Shown: positions 8,726 to 17,681, counted from the stretch's first letter. The stretch: DNA of 64,000 nt from Pelagibacterium nitratireducens (GCF_037044555.1 NZ_CP146275.1:2522501-2586500); one strand, 5' to 3'. Program-made: numbers and translations. Notes: generated by a model from the letters alone, not told the origin.

Positions 8726-9427
8726 TCAGGACTTGGACTTTGCCTGGTTGGCGGTTTCGATGGACATGACCAAAAGGCCAGCCGTCGAATTGGAATGAAG
8801 CTCGATGAGCCGTTCGGCTTCCGGCCTGTTCCGGGCTTCGAGCGCACCAAGAAGCGCCCAGTGCTCCTTTTGAGACTGCTCACGCCCCCCTATCGAGAAA
8901 TAAAGGCGAACATAGCGATCGAGTTTGTCCCGATAGACGCCAATGGTTTCGAGAAGGCGCGGCCAGCCGCTTGCAGCGTTGATCGTGTCATGAAACGTGC
9001 GATTGAGCGCTGACCAATCATCGGTTTCCTGGGGATTGGTGACCATGTGGTCCATCTGTTCCAGAACAGACCGGAGTTGAGCAAAGCTTTCGGGACGGAG
9101 GGCATCGATGGCCTGCGCCACTGCAAGTCTTTCAAGCGCGCCGCGAATAGCGAACAGTTCGCTTACCTCGGAAACATCAAGACGGGCCACCTCAACCCCA
9201 CGATAGGGATAGACAACGACCAATCCCTCGGCCTCGAGCTGCTTGAGCGCTTCGCGGACCGGCATCCTGCTGACGTTGAAGTTTGCAGCAATTTCATTCT
9301 GATCGAGCTTGAGGCCTGGCGCCAGTCGGCCGTCTATTATTGCGCCGCGCAGCAGTTTGAGCACAACATCCTTTCTGCTCAGATGCTGATCTACAATGCG
9401 GCGTTCGGATTCGGACAAGACTATCAT
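8726..9427 (-). CDS. GntR family transcriptional regulator (FadR/FCD subfamily)
   Basis: A 233-residue regulator with a winged-helix DNA-binding domain at about residues 15-80 (EIAANFNVSRMPVREALKQLEAEGLV, here spanning the recognition helix) and an all-helical FCD ligand domain. FCD residues that usually hold a metal are visible in the FHDTIN segment and the later IELHSN segment. FCD regulators generally repress catabolic operons until a pathway acid binds. Its location inside the 1-14.6 kb cluster and the repeated palindromes at 7577 and 14573 make it the likely controller of both operons; this is inferred from position and not shown. Confidence 0.88.
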   Translation of the reverse strand: MIVLSESERRIVDQHLSRKDVVLKLLRGAIIDGRLAPGLKLDQNEIAANFNVSRMPVREALKQLEAEGLVVVYPYRGVEVARLDVSEVSELFAIRGALERLAVAQAIDALRPESFAQLRSVLEQMDHMVTNPQETDDWSALNRTFHDTINAASGWPRLLETIGVYRDKLDRYVRLYFSIGGREQSQKEHWALLGALEARNRPEAERLIELHSNSTAGLLVMSIETANQAKSKS

Positions 9428-9570
9428 GATGAACCGGCTATGATGGCGACGGAAAAACTTCGCTCTCTTATCTGCTAAACGAGCATGGTGCCATAGTGAG
9501 GCGGCATTGCCGATAGCTCAATTGCAATCGCCATTCCGCGATTGATCCGAATAGCGTCCCGCGCCCTGAT

Positions 9571-9598
9571 GGTCGGGGCACTGCGAGATGCCCCGACC
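9571..9598 (-). terminator. Strong hairpin after the ThDP enzyme gene
   Basis: GGTCGGGGCA (9571-9580) and TGCCCCGACC (9589-9598) pair perfectly over 10 bp with an 8-nt loop. The hairpin begins 13 bp past the stop of the ThDP enzyme. It probably ends the tctCBA-decarboxylase operon, although the U-tract is poor. Confidence 0.6.
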
Positions 9599-9611
9599 CA
9601 ACATCTTAATT

Positions 9612-11330
9612 CTACAGCGGCTTCTCGGACGCCACGATCTCGATATTGACTACGGCAGACGTTCCCCCTTCGACCACCTCAAGCGCTTCTGCCAATGTCG
9701 AATCGAGAGCGTCGATGCTTGTGACCCGACGCCCCCAGGCGCCGCAAGCTTCTGCAATGGCTTCAAATGCGGGTGGATCGGAGAGATCGACACCAACATA
9801 GCCCTGTGTCGCCTGAATTCCTTCAGGGTAGCTATCACGCGTGGCAAGGCGTACCGAGTTGTAGCATGCATTGTTGACGACGATGATGAGCACGGCAATT
9901 TTATGAGTCTTTGCCATCCACAGCGCCGCAGTCGGCACCCCGAAAATAAAAGAACCATCGCCTACAACACAAACGACTGTCTTTTCAGGGTCAGCGAGCT
10001 TGGCGCCCAGCGAGGCGCCTAGACCCCAACCCAGGAACGAACCACCGTTCCGCATGTAGGTGCCCACCTCTGAAGGACGAAAGCCGAGAGCCAGAGGGTT
10101 TCCCGAGGTCACCGCTTCTTCGTAAAGCTGGGCGTCAGGACAGAGCTTTGAAAGCGTTCTCCCGACCATGAACGGGGTAATTGCATTCGCGCCGGGAGTG
10201 GCCTCCTGAGCGTCGAGTTCGGACATCAGATGGTCATGATGACGTCTTGCCTGATCGCCGCGTGCAGACAGGCGGTCACGCTCTTCCGACGATATGGCGT
10301 CAACCGCCTTTTTGGCCGATCGTCCTAATGCCCGCAGGGCTGACAAAACGTTGCATTTAATCACTTCGTCTGCTGGGAACCCCCAGACAAGCAGATCTTC
10401 CTGGATCGGGTCCGCTCCGAGGTGGATCAATTGAACATCATCTCTGAGCGGGCGGTCCGCAGGCACAAACGGAACGTCATGATCGACCACAAGGATCAGA
10501 TCGGCGTCTCCGACCCACCGTTCGGGGTTAAAGCCAAGATGGAGCTCGTGCTCCAGCGGCGCGCTGAAGCGTCCGCGATATTCGGTTATCGGGATTTGCA
10601 GCGTCTCGGCGAGCTCCACAATCGCGTGCCTGTGTTCTGCGGTGCGCCCGCCATATCCTGTGACCAGCAGCGGTGCTTTGGCGGCCACAAGACGCCTGGT
10701 CAAATCTTCAGCCGTATCTTCGTCCAGTCCCTGCAGCATTGCGGGCTTGGCCCGTCCGGGCCCCAGCACGAGTTGGTCGGGCACTTCTTCCATGAGAACT
10801 TCGCGGGGGAAGGCGAGGTAGACCGGCCCCTCGGGCTCGCTCCGGGCCATCTGAAAGGCGCGGTCGACCGCTGGCCCGACAGCGGATGCGTGCGTGACGA
10901 CATTTTGCCATTTGACATAGTTCTCAACCAGTGCGCCCTGATTGGGCACGTCTTGCATCCAGTTGATGAACTTCGCGCGTGATCCAGGAACGCGGCTATC
11001 GAGAGAAACAGGGCTCATGCCTGCGCACAACAAGACCGGGATGCGCGAAGCGCGAGCGTCGTTGAGCCCGCCGGCTGCATTGGCCGTTCCCACATCGACA
11101 TGGACGAAGGCAACCTGGGCGCGACCGGTGGCGAGATAATAGCCCTGGGCGGCGGTCACGGCCACGATTTCGTGGGGGCACAGAACGAGTTCGGGCACTT
11201 TGGCCCCCTCGCTCTTGAGCTTGGCCCACGCCTCCTGTAGTGGCGGAGTGTCGGTGCCGGGATTGAGGAATATGGCATCACACCCGTGGTCGATCAGGCT
11301 CCTCAGGAACCATTCTGCTACTGTCGGCAT
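9612..11330 (-). CDS. ThDP-dependent acetolactate synthase / benzoylformate decarboxylase-like enzyme
   Basis: A 572-residue enzyme with the three domains of the thiamine diphosphate decarboxylase superfamily. The N-terminal domain has the cofactor-activating glutamate in CPHEIVAVTAAQGYY. The C-terminal ThDP-Mg motif starts at VVGDGSFIFG and ends at VVNNACYN. It could decarboxylate a 2-oxo acid to an aldehyde, or join or cleave C-C bonds; no FAD-binding hallmark or regulatory-subunit gene is present, so biosynthetic acetolactate synthase is unlikely. It is the last gene of the operon that starts with the TctC binding protein. An aldehyde product would suit the ALDH at 5.1-6.6 kb. Confidence 0.88.
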   Translation of the reverse strand: MPTVAEWFLRSLIDHGCDAIFLNPGTDTPPLQEAWAKLKSEGAKVPELVLCPHEIVAVTAAQGYYLATGRAQVAFVHVDVGTANAAGGLNDARASRIPVLLCAGMSPVSLDSRVPGSRAKFINWMQDVPNQGALVENYVKWQNVVTHASAVGPAVDRAFQMARSEPEGPVYLAFPREVLMEEVPDQLVLGPGRAKPAMLQGLDEDTAEDLTRRLVAAKAPLLVTGYGGRTAEHRHAIVELAETLQIPITEYRGRFSAPLEHELHLGFNPERWVGDADLILVVDHDVPFVPADRPLRDDVQLIHLGADPIQEDLLVWGFPADEVIKCNVLSALRALGRSAKKAVDAISSEERDRLSARGDQARRHHDHLMSELDAQEATPGANAITPFMVGRTLSKLCPDAQLYEEAVTSGNPLALGFRPSEVGTYMRNGGSFLGWGLGASLGAKLADPEKTVVCVVGDGSFIFGVPTAALWMAKTHKIAVLIIVVNNACYNSVRLATRDSYPEGIQATQGYVGVDLSDPPAFEAIAEACGAWGRRVTSIDALDSTLAEALEVVEGGTSAVVNIEIVASEKPL

Positions 11331-11397
11331 CGATATTATTCTCCTTTAAGTCGATCGGGCCGCCCCAAAGTCATGGCATGGGCGTGGCACTAAGGCG

Positions 11398-12900
11398 TTA
11401 CGCGGACTGAATGATCCGACTGCGCTTTTCGCGATAGGTTTTGATTTCACGCCAGACGGCATATCCGAGCACCACGATCGTGATGCACAGAAACGCTCCC
11501 GAAAGCGGTCGCAAAAAGAACATGCTGAAATCGGCACCGGGCAACATGAGCGCCGACCGAAAATTGGACTCGAGGATGGGGCCTAATATCATGCCCATGG
11601 CGACAGCCAGAACCGGAACGTTCGCGCGCTGGCAGACATAGCCGATGATGCCGAAAGCGACCGTGAGCCAGAAATAATAGACATGCCCATACGCCATGGC
11701 AGGGCCAGCTATCGAGATCAGAATGATCGCGGTCGCGAGGTATCTTTTCGGCACGGCGGCAATTTTTGAGACCCAGCCGGTAAAGGCAAAGCCAAGGATC
11801 AAGATCAGGACATTGGCCAGAACCATGGTTCCAAAAATGACATGAACCAGCTCAGCTTCGTCCCGGAACAATGCGGGCCCCGGCACCAGACCGTGCACGA
11901 ACATCGCACCAATGAGCAAAAGCGTGTTGATGTCGCCGGGGATGCCCAAGGAAAGCAATGGGATCATCGTGCCGCCTGTCGATGCGTTGTTGGCCGATTC
12001 AGACGCAGCAACGCCTTCTTCGGAGCCCTTGCCGAACTGTTCCTTGTGGCGTGAGAACAGGCGCTGAACGTTGTAGGCCAGATAGGATGCAACAGTCGCA
12101 CCGGTGCCGGGCAGAATTCCCACACCCACGCCCACGAGACTTGAGCGGGTGATGGTTGGTATCAGCTTGGGCAAACCTGCGATGGTCTTCATCATCCCGG
12201 TAAAGCGCGTTTCAGTGCTTATCGACTCGTTGGGACGCTCGAGCATGCGAAACGCCTCAGCGACGCAGAACAGTCCCACGGTGGCCGGTACGAGCGGCAG
12301 ACCAATGGCGAGTTCGGACATGCCAAACGTAAAGCGCGGGAACGGGGTAATCGGGTCGACACCCACGGTGGACAGCAAAATACCCAGGCAGGCGGCAATG
12401 ATGCCCAAGGCAAGCGAAGGTGAGGAAAAGACAAAAACCACCACGATGGCGAAGATGCAGAGAGAAAAATACTCTGGCCCACCAAACTGCAACGCCACAC
12501 GCGCCAGGGGTGGAGCAAGAAAGATCAGCAGCACGCATGAGATGATCCCGCCGATGGTCCCCGACAGTATGGAAATGCCGAGCGCCTTTCCAGCTTCACC
12601 CTTTTGCGTCATGGGATAGCCGTCCAGAGTTGTGACGGCGGCCGAGGGCGTTCCAGGAAGGTTCATCAATATCGCGGGAACAGACCCCCCATACATCGAG
12701 CCGACATAGATGCCGAGCAGCAATATGAAGGCCTGGCTGGAATCGAATGCGAAGGTGAACGGAATGAGGATTCCGATGGCGATGGCGGGCGTCAGTCCCG
12801 GTATTGCGCCCACGATGATCCCTGCCATGACGGACACGACCAACAGCATGAGGTTGAACGGCTGGACCAGGATCGTAAGTGCGGAAAGAACCGTATCCAT
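11398..12900 (-). CDS. Tripartite tricarboxylate transporter large permease (TctA family)
   Basis: The roughly 12-TM channel subunit (500 aa) of a TctCBA secondary importer for carboxylates. The diagnostic N-terminal motif GAIPGLTPAIAIGILIP is present near residues 32-48, with a second family segment, GILPGTGATVASYLAY, in the middle. Length and hydrophobicity match the family. It follows TctB by 32 bp and precedes the ThDP enzyme by 67 bp, so import and metabolism of a carboxylate appear to be co-transcribed. Confidence 0.93.
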   Translation of the reverse strand: MDTVLSALTILVQPFNLMLLVVSVMAGIIVGAIPGLTPAIAIGILIPFTFAFDSSQAFILLLGIYVGSMYGGSVPAILMNLPGTPSAAVTTLDGYPMTQKGEAGKALGISILSGTIGGIISCVLLIFLAPPLARVALQFGGPEYFSLCIFAIVVVFVFSSPSLALGIIAACLGILLSTVGVDPITPFPRFTFGMSELAIGLPLVPATVGLFCVAEAFRMLERPNESISTETRFTGMMKTIAGLPKLIPTITRSSLVGVGVGILPGTGATVASYLAYNVQRLFSRHKEQFGKGSEEGVAASESANNASTGGTMIPLLSLGIPGDINTLLLIGAMFVHGLVPGPALFRDEAELVHVIFGTMVLANVLILILGFAFTGWVSKIAAVPKRYLATAIILISIAGPAMAYGHVYYFWLTVAFGIIGYVCQRANVPVLAVAMGMILGPILESNFRSALMLPGADFSMFFLRPLSGAFLCITIVVLGYAVWREIKTYREKRSRIIQSA

Positions 12901-12932
12901 AGGGGCAGCCTTAAAAAATCACGTATCGGGCT

Positions 12933-13445
12933 CTAGAAAAGCCGTTCGATCGAGACGTTGAACAAAATGCCGGTGGGAATGCGCGCGTTCAGGAGAGCCC
13001 CGAAAAGCACTTCAAGGAGCGCGGGCAAAAGCACTGCCATGGCTACTATGCCGTACCAACTGACAGAGCAGACCAGCCCGATCAGCCCGACCAGCAGGGC
13101 CGACGCGAGATAAAACCCGATGAGGTGAATGCCGAGAGGGTATAGCAGGCACAGCGTCATTGCCGCGGCGACCCTGGCGTGCTGGGAGCCGTCGGCCCGC
13201 AGGCCGGATCGCGCTTCTGAGGCAAACCCCTTGAAGGTTTGCGCAATCGGCTCGGACAAGTGCCGCAATCGCCAGGTTCTCAGAAGTTCAAAGGTTGCGG
13301 CAACCGCGATAATCACCGCGACCACCCGCGGTACGATGGCGGGGCCGCCAGGGTCGGCCATCAAGGTATTGAGCCCGAAACTGCCCCAGAAAAACAGGCC
13401 CGCCATAGCCATTGACGTCAGACATACGAGAAGCACCGAAAACAC
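12933..13445 (-). CDS. Tripartite tricarboxylate transporter small permease (TctB family)
   Basis: A 170-residue membrane protein with about four TM helices, matching TctB in size, hydropathy and place between TctC and TctA. Sequence conservation in this family is low, so the call rests mainly on context. The N-terminal helix (MFSVLLVCLTSMAMAGLFFW) acts as the first TM segment. A cytoplasmic loop at about residues 60-90 is charged and carries no other recognised domain. Confidence 0.88.
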   Translation of the reverse strand: MFSVLLVCLTSMAMAGLFFWGSFGLNTLMADPGGPAIVPRVVAVIIAVAATFELLRTWRLRHLSEPIAQTFKGFASEARSGLRADGSQHARVAAAMTLCLLYPLGIHLIGFYLASALLVGLIGLVCSVSWYGIVAMAVLLPALLEVLFGALLNARIPTGILFNVSIERLF

Positions 13446-13475
13446 AAAATCACCTCTGCGCCGAACACGTGTCGA

Positions 13476-13504
13476 CGGCGGCCGGCTGAAGGGCGCGGCC
13501 GCCG
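13476..13504 (-). terminator. Intra-operon hairpin between TctC and TctB genes
   Basis: CGGCGGCCG (13476-13484) and CGGCCGCCG (13496-13504) form a perfect 9-bp GC stem with an 11-nt loop, directly after the TctC stop. It has no U-tract. Its position matches the hairpins at 1631, 31636 and 56085. Confidence 0.6.
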
Positions 13505-13510
13505 AAATGC

Positions 13511-14473
13511 TTACTGCTGCATGATCTCGACGACCCGCTGCATTTGCACTTGAGTGTCGAGCAGCTCGGCACGGTACTCTTCGGGTCCACGCACGTGTAG
13601 CGAGAGGCCTGCAGCTTCAAGATCGGCTGCGAAGTCGGGATTTTCCCTCACTGCCTCAAGGGCGGTCTGCAGCGTCTGCTTGACCTCGTCGGACGCCCCT
13701 TTTGGCGTGGCCACACCATACGAATGCTCCCAGATGATGTCGTAGCCAAGCTCGCTGACTGTGGGCACATCCGGCAGGGCTTCCATCCGCTCTGCACCAA
13801 AATAGGCGATGTAGCGCATGTCGCCTGACTGAACATTGCCCAGCGATTGTTGAGCAAAGCTGGAAATCATATCGATATGGCCGCCGAGAAGAGCCGCGTT
13901 GACCTGCGGAGTGCCATCATGGGCGACAACGCGGAAATCGAGGTCCAACGCATCGCCGAGCAGAATCAGTGGCTGGTGATGAATTCCACCAAGATTGGTG
14001 ACGCCGATTGCCAGTTCGCCGGGATTTTCCTGCGAGGCCGTCACGAAATCTTCAAGCGTCTCGATATCACTGGCGGTCGGCGCCACAAGCACGGGAGCTT
14101 CAACAGCAAAACTCCCGATAATGTCGAAGTCATCGACATCGATGCCTGGCGTGCCGAGCGGCTTGTATTTGGGCAGATCACTCAGGGCCGTCGTGAGCGT
14201 ATAGCCATCGGGCTCGGCATCGCGTGCCGTCATATATCCCACTGAGCCGGCGGCTCCCGTCACATTTTGAACCGTGATGTCCTGCCCCAGCTCTTCTGCA
14301 TAGTAGCGCGCGAAAATCCGGGTGGCCGTATCGGCGCCACCTCCAGCGGACCACATAATGATCCAGTCGATAGAGCGGTCTGGATAATCGCTCTGCGCCA
14401 TAGCGGGCGCAAGGTTGGCACTCAATGCCGTGATGAGCACTGAAAGCCCTATACCAAAATTCCTGCGTTTCAT
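13511..14473 (-). CDS. Tripartite tricarboxylate transporter binding protein (TctC/Bug family)
   Basis: A 320-residue periplasmic receptor. The start at 14473 (MKRRNFGIGLSVLITALSAN) gives a normal signal peptide ending near APAMAQ; the longer reading from 14554 would add 27 non-signal residues. GGGAAC lies just upstream of the chosen start. The mature protein has the Bug-family opening SDYPDRSIDWIIMWSAGGGAD and NVTGAAGSVGYMTARDAEPDG. Bug proteins bind carboxylates and a wide range of aromatic or amide acids. It heads the TctC-TctB-TctA-ThDP operon, whose promoter contains the palindrome at 14573. Confidence 0.92.
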   Translation of the reverse strand: MKRRNFGIGLSVLITALSANLAPAMAQSDYPDRSIDWIIMWSAGGGADTATRIFARYYAEELGQDITVQNVTGAAGSVGYMTARDAEPDGYTLTTALSDLPKYKPLGTPGIDVDDFDIIGSFAVEAPVLVAPTASDIETLEDFVTASQENPGELAIGVTNLGGIHHQPLILLGDALDLDFRVVAHDGTPQVNAALLGGHIDMISSFAQQSLGNVQSGDMRYIAYFGAERMEALPDVPTVSELGYDIIWEHSYGVATPKGASDEVKQTLQTALEAVRENPDFAADLEAAGLSLHVRGPEEYRAELLDTQVQMQRVVEIMQQ

Positions 14474-14572
14474 TCCGTCGTTCCCTTTGAGACATGGCCT
14501 GCGTTGGGCCGTGATCGCCTTGAGGCGCATATTGCGAGCTAACGATAGTCTCAAAGCAACCCGGCATCAAGT

Positions 14573-14588
14573 ATCTAATATACTAGAT
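14573..14588. promoter_or_regulatory. Palindromic operator candidate (second copy)
   Basis: ATCTAATATACTAGAT lies about 100 bp upstream of the TctC start and 42 bp before the shortened HxlR gene. It is the near-twin of the site at 7577. Sharing of such a specific palindrome by two operons of one cluster suggests a common GntR-type repressor. Confidence 0.6.
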
Positions 14589-14629
14589 GTCACTTTGTCG
14601 AACGAAGCCTGGACTGGCGGTGACGGGAT

Positions 14630-14944
14630 GTGCTCGACCGCATTGGCGACAAGTGGTCGACGCTAATCCTTGGTACCCTTGCCCAGGGCCCGCACCGCTT
14701 CAGTGCCGTCCAGCGCGCCATTCCCGACATTTCCAAGCGCATGCTCACCCAGACCCTGCGCGATCTCGAGCGCGATGGCCTGATCTTGCGAAAAGTGTTT
14801 CCCACCAAACCGCCCAATGTCGAATACAGGCTGACCTCGCTCGGCGAGACCATACTCGAGCCGCTGACCGTTCTCGTCCAATGGGCCGACCGCAGCCACG
14901 CCGCCATCAGAACGGCCCGATCAGCCTTCGACGACGCCAGCTAG
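14630..14944 (+). CDS. HxlR family regulator, apparently shortened at the N-terminus
   Basis: The frame encodes a winged-helix HxlR domain ([20 protein letters not shown], then [19 protein letters not shown] and [11 protein letters not shown]). Only GTG at 14630 is available as a start. The three preceding in-frame codons read TGA-CGG-GAT, and [11 protein letters not shown] is how the domain continues in intact relatives, so an in-frame stop now removes the usual 15-25 residue N-terminus that carries the redox cysteine. It may be a short functional protein or a decaying gene. No strong ribosome site precedes the GTG. Confidence 0.6.
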   Translation: MLDRIGDKWSTLILGTLAQGPHRFSAVQRAIPDISKRMLTQTLRDLERDGLILRKVFPTKPPNVEYRLTSLGETILEPLTVLVQWADRSHAAIRTARSAFDDAS

Positions 14945-15319
14945 CATCGGGAGCTGATCTTTTGCGCAAAGCGTCTCAGGCTATTGCGGACCGCTGGCGG
15001 TAGGCGCTGGAGCCCATGCCGGTGATGCGGGTGGAACGGCTTTCGCAAGGCAGCCGGGTCGGCGATCTGCTCGACCGCCTGATTGGCTGCCTCAAGCTTT
15101 TCGCGCACCGTATTCCGGGGTTACGAAACCGAAGGCATCCGCGTCTTCGACGATAGTGCCCCGGCGCTTTGTGTGATCGTGATTGTATTGGTGTCTGGCG
15201 GAGTGGGTGCCCGCGTCGAGCAGCGGTCGGCTTGAAGGGCTTTTCGGCACCCGACCCTCCGCGAAGGCATGTTGAGGCACCGACCAGAATTGGGCCGGCC
15301 TGCATTCGAGCAGCAGGCG
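14945..15319. other. 375-bp gap without a recognisable gene
   Basis: Between the HxlR stop and the TDT carrier stop I find no convincing frame. Short open stretches shift frame, for example ADLLRKASQAIADRWR ending at 15003. This could mean decayed coding sequence, but I cannot assign a family. Confidence 0.4.
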
Positions 15320-16501
15320 CTATCGGGTTGTCTGCGCATCTTGACCGCAAGAGGAAACGCGGAGGTCGTCGGAAAGACATGGGGCCAAAAAGAGCTTGCC
15401 CTGCCAAGCCTGACCGAGAGTTCTTACGATCACGGCGATCCAAACAAGTGCGAGAGCGGCAACCAGAGCGCCTCCTACCCAGGCAATAAAATCGAGGGCC
15501 AAGAGGTCGCCCAGTTTGATGCTCGCCAGAGCGAAGACGCCGAGTGGAAAAATATAAGCCCACCAGCCGAGATTGAATGGAACCGGGTTCCGAAAATACC
15601 ACGCGGTCACGAGTGAAGCCATGACGGCCCACCATATTCCATAACCCCAAAGGATGAGGCCGGTCAGAAAACTTGCCCCTCCGATGGCGGTGGCAAGCGT
15701 GCCCAGCTCACTGGCGGCGAGGACCGCCGGCCCGTTCTCGGCCAAAACGAACATTGCAAGCGCACCGGTGGCGATCGGACCCAACGCCAGCCAACTGGAC
15801 GGCGCCATCCCAGCGTGCGGCAGTTTATGGATAGCCAACCGCAGGAACAGAATGACGATAATGCTGAGAGCAAGGGGCACCGAGCAGGCCCACAGGACAT
15901 AGCTGGTCATCAAAATCGAGAGTTGCAGATTCGCGTCCCCGATTTGCGGCAGAAGCAATGCGCCACTCGTCGCGACGACCTCGCAGGCCACAACGGGCAA
16001 GAGCCAGACCGCGGACATCTGTTCAATTGTGTGGGTCTGACGCGTGAACATCAGGAAGGGCACGCCCAGGCCGCAGGCGAAGGCCAATGCAACATCCACC
16101 CACCAAAGCGCCAGAGCAATATCAACAGCCATGTTTCCCGCATGGGCACCGCCAAAAAGCAAAAAACCGTTGACGATGGTGGCGAGCCCCATGGGAATAC
16201 AGCCCAAGAACATGGACATGCTGGAGTGACCCAGAATACGGCAGGCGCCATCGAAATGAAGGACCCAGCGCGCCAGGTAGAGCGCTGAAAAGCCAACGAA
16301 CAGCACCATGTTGGCGATCCAGAGCGCTTCACCGGTTCCGAAAAGCACCCTGGACTGCGGGAACTGGCCGAGCGCGACGGCCAAAATGCCGGTGCCCATC
16401 GTGACGGCGAACCAATTTGGCGTGAATTGCCGCACAATCTCCCCCGGCCCTGACAAAGCGCCCAAGAAGCGTCTGCCCTGCCCTTCCTCGATTGCCGCCA
16501 T
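15320..16501 (-). CDS. TDT family carrier (TehA / dicarboxylate / sulfite-efflux type)
   Basis: A membrane protein of 393 aa with about ten TM helices. The N-terminal FTPNWFAVTMGTGILAVAL is the signature of the telluride-resistance/dicarboxylate (TDT) family, which includes Mae1 malate, TehA and SSU1-type sulfite exporters. The start at 16501 is supported by AGGAG six bases upstream; a longer reading from 16528 would lose that site. Adjacent and possibly co-regulated is the LysR gene at 16785, with a dispersed repeat between them. Sulfite export is a possible job given the other sulfur genes in the window, but the sequence does not decide this. Confidence 0.88.
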   Translation of the reverse strand: MAAIEEGQGRRFLGALSGPGEIVRQFTPNWFAVTMGTGILAVALGQFPQSRVLFGTGEALWIANMVLFVGFSALYLARWVLHFDGACRILGHSSMSMFLGCIPMGLATIVNGFLLFGGAHAGNMAVDIALALWWVDVALAFACGLGVPFLMFTRQTHTIEQMSAVWLLPVVACEVVATSGALLLPQIGDANLQLSILMTSYVLWACSVPLALSIIVILFLRLAIHKLPHAGMAPSSWLALGPIATGALAMFVLAENGPAVLAASELGTLATAIGGASFLTGLILWGYGIWWAVMASLVTAWYFRNPVPFNLGWWAYIFPLGVFALASIKLGDLLALDFIAWVGGALVAALALVWIAVIVRTLGQAWQGKLFLAPCLSDDLRVSSCGQDAQTTR

Positions 16502-16660
16502 TGCCATCTCCTGTTGAGCCCTCCTCATGAGCGTGATCGCTCACTGTTTCCATCACCAAATTCAGGCCATTCTGATCGGCAAAATCGAACGATTGCGGTC
16601 GCAGCGCAGCCGAAAAGCGACCGCCCCGGCACATCGAGGTAGGCAGCAGACCGATTGCCG

Positions 16661-16789
16661 GAGCGTGTCCAGCAAAACCATGTCCTCGACGCGATCGGGG
16701 ATGGAAACGGTTTTGCGGTTCGCAACACGCGACAAAACAAGGACTTAGAGCCAAGGATTTGAGTCAATCAAATCCTGAACGGCTCTAAA
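16661..16789 (+). repeat. Dispersed two-hairpin repeat, copy 1 (degenerate)
   Basis: It shares GAGCGTGTCCAGCAAAA, GGAAACGGTTTTGCGGTTCG, ACACGCGACAAAACA and AGAGCCAAGGATTTGA with the copies at 21629 and 58198. It carries an extra stretch of about 20 bp after the first block, and its second hairpin is imperfect. The stop codon of the LysR gene (16785-16787) lies inside its right end. Confidence 0.85.
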
Positions 16790-17681
16790 AAGAGCGGTTG
16801 ATTTTCGCCGGCTGACTTTTTGCAACGACCTCAAGAAATGCACTGGACGCCCGGGTGCGATAGCGCTCCTTGTGGTGCAGGACATGGAATTCGCGCGCAC
16901 GGCTCCAGCCCGGAACGATTTGAAGCGTACCTGCCTCAAGCCGCGTGCGAGCAACCAGCCGCGACATCAAGCTGGCGCCCAGGCCGGCTTCGACGGCTTC
17001 CAGAACGGCTTCATTGCCCGGCAGAACCATGGCGACAGGCAGATGCTTGCCCTGCGCCATTTGCTCAAATGCCTCGCGTGTGCCCGAACCCTGTTCGCGA
17101 ACGACCCAAGGGACCGCATCCAGTTGGGCGTTCGTTCCCGATGCCCAGGGGTGACCGACTGCTACAACGACGTCCATGACATCGTGACCAACCGGGTCGG
17201 ATGCCAGCGCCGGGCTGTCGACCAGCCCTTCGACGAGACCGAGTTCCGCGCCGCCACTTTCGATGGCGGCGGCCACGCCGTTGGTGTTGGCAAAGGTGAC
17301 GTCGACATCAATATGGGGATATTCCGCATGATAGGCCACAAGGAGCCTGGGCAGCCAATAGCTGGCAATCGTCTGGCTCGCCATGATCGACAGTCGCCCG
17401 CGCAGCAATACCGACAGATCGGTCAACGCCGCTTCCGCGGCCTTGGCCCTGTCCAGCACGGCCTTGGCCTCGCCAAGAAAATCGCGCCCGGTCTGGTTGA
17501 GAACTATGGAGCGGCCAACACGGTCGAACAGCGTAACTGCATGCCTGGTCTCGAGGGCCGCAATTGCCGAGCTTACCGCCGACTGCGACAGGTTGAGGGT
17601 CTCCGAAGCCCGCCGAATATGCTCGAGTTCGGCCACGGCCACAAAAATTCGCAGTTGTTCGAGTGTCACGAAGTATCCCAC
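16785..17681 (-). CDS. LysR family transcriptional regulator (CysB/CysL-like)
   Basis: A 298-residue LysR regulator. The winged helix-turn-helix is at about residues 5-65 (RRASETLNLSQSAVSSAIAA and LETRHAVTLFDRVGRSI), followed by the two-lobed periplasmic-binding-like effector domain (residues 90-290; ASQTIASYWLPRLL). The effector-domain style is that of regulators often paired with sulfur or carboxylate carriers. It is transcribed in the same direction as the TDT carrier, upstream of it. The last codon and stop fall within the dispersed repeat, so the C-terminus (NRSF) may have been set by repeat insertion. Confidence 0.9.
   Translation of the reverse strand: MGYFVTLEQLRIFVAVAELEHIRRASETLNLSQSAVSSAIAALETRHAVTLFDRVGRSIVLNQTGRDFLGEAKAVLDRAKAAEAALTDLSVLLRGRLSIMASQTIASYWLPRLLVAYHAEYPHIDVDVTFANTNGVAAAIESGGAELGLVEGLVDSPALASDPVGHDVMDVVVAVGHPWASGTNAQLDAVPWVVREQGSGTREAFEQMAQGKHLPVAMVLPGNEAVLEAVEAGLGASLMSRLVARTRLEAGTLQIVPGWSRAREFHVLHHKERYRTRASSAFLEVVAKSQPAKINRSF

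Noticed and set aside
9612..11330. Biosynthetic acetolactate synthase (IlvB)
   Set aside because: No regulatory subunit gene follows, and it sits in a transporter operon with catabolic enzymes. The benzoylformate-decarboxylase-like reading fits better.
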